In this document: positions 6,187-6,284 of the stretch, in pieces
Position numbering within the stretch: the first letter of the stretch is position 1
Layout of the letters: each line of letters starts with the position of its first letter
Source of the DNA: Candidatus Arcticimaribacter sp. UBA7428
GTDB taxonomy: Bacteria > Bacteroidota > Bacteroidia > Flavobacteriales > Flavobacteriaceae
Direction of reading: 5' to 3'
Length of the DNA: 6,284 nt
Assembly (NCBI GenBank): GCA_002477625.1
Contig: DLQQ01000049.1
Span: 1,352-7,635, forward strand
Made by a program: the position numbers and the translations under genes
Notes under the pieces: model-generated
Seen by the model: the letters and a program-made list of their open reading frames with translations, nothing else
Told to the model about the DNA's origin: nothing
Database searches by the model: none

Positions 6187-6284
6187 GTGCGACTAGTAGC
6201 ACCAAAACTATAGTCGATCCCGCTAGGCGCAATTCTTATGATCATTAGTGGTACACTACTCGCTCGATATTTTAATCTATATGG
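6187..6284. other. Unassigned window end upstream of the M81 fragment
   Basis: These 98 bases do not continue the M81 homology. One minus frame is open from the window edge through this stretch but reads like no known protein. Another gives a short hydrophobic peptide (6232-6170). A small inverted repeat, TAGTG-GTA-CACTA, lies at 6246-6258. No gene can be supported, and the stretch is too short to tell a mobile-element end from unique DNA. Confidence 0.3.

Noticed and set aside
6028..6213. Open frame on the plus strand opposite the M81 fragment
   Set aside because: It overlaps clear M81 coding on the other strand and reads like no recognisable protein.
6246..6258. TAGTG-GTA-CACTA as the terminal repeat of a mobile element
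   Set aside because: The arms are only 5 bases long, no transposase is visible, and the window ends 26 bases later, so it cannot be supported.

Overview
The window reads as a piece of a Bacteroidota (flavobacterial) chromosome. It is AT-rich, and its starts are preceded by A-rich leaders rather than Shine-Dalgarno sequences. It carries a lipobox protein and several secreted proteins, and a -33/-7 type promoter can be proposed. The YigZ and MFS proteins resemble flavobacterial versions. No rRNA, tRNA, CRISPR array or complete insertion sequence was seen.

Layout. On the minus strand at the left edge are the start of a FucP-like sugar MFS transporter (1-401, cut by the window) and, upstream of it, a YigZ/IMPACT-family gene with a TTG start (586-1191). 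The 332 bases between YigZ and the next gene hold no intact gene. The minus strand there shows short, protein-like frames broken by stops and frame changes, possibly a decayed gene. A tight plus-strand operon follows (1524-4235, gaps of 1 and 2 bases): a secreted DUF1080 protein, a DUF1080 lipoprotein and a Gfo/Idh/MocA oxidoreductase with an export-type leader. A strong hairpin terminator closes it. A separately promoted secreted protein of unknown function (4422-5171) looks internally duplicated and ends at its own terminator. Convergent to it is the C-terminal half of an M81 (MlrC-like) metallopeptidase (5356-6186). Its reading frame closes just upstream and its N-terminal metal-binding domain is absent, so it is probably a broken gene or a rearrangement junction.

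How the genes may work together. Gfo/Idh/MocA enzymes can oxidise a sugar hydroxyl, in some systems at C3, and DUF1080 proteins are known as 3-keto-disaccharide hydrolases. The operon therefore suggests an envelope-located oxidise-then-cleave route for a glycoside, an alternative to classical glycoside hydrolysis. The MFS transporter is a possible sugar importer but is divergent and separated by YigZ, so linking it is speculation. The substrate cannot be read from the sequence.
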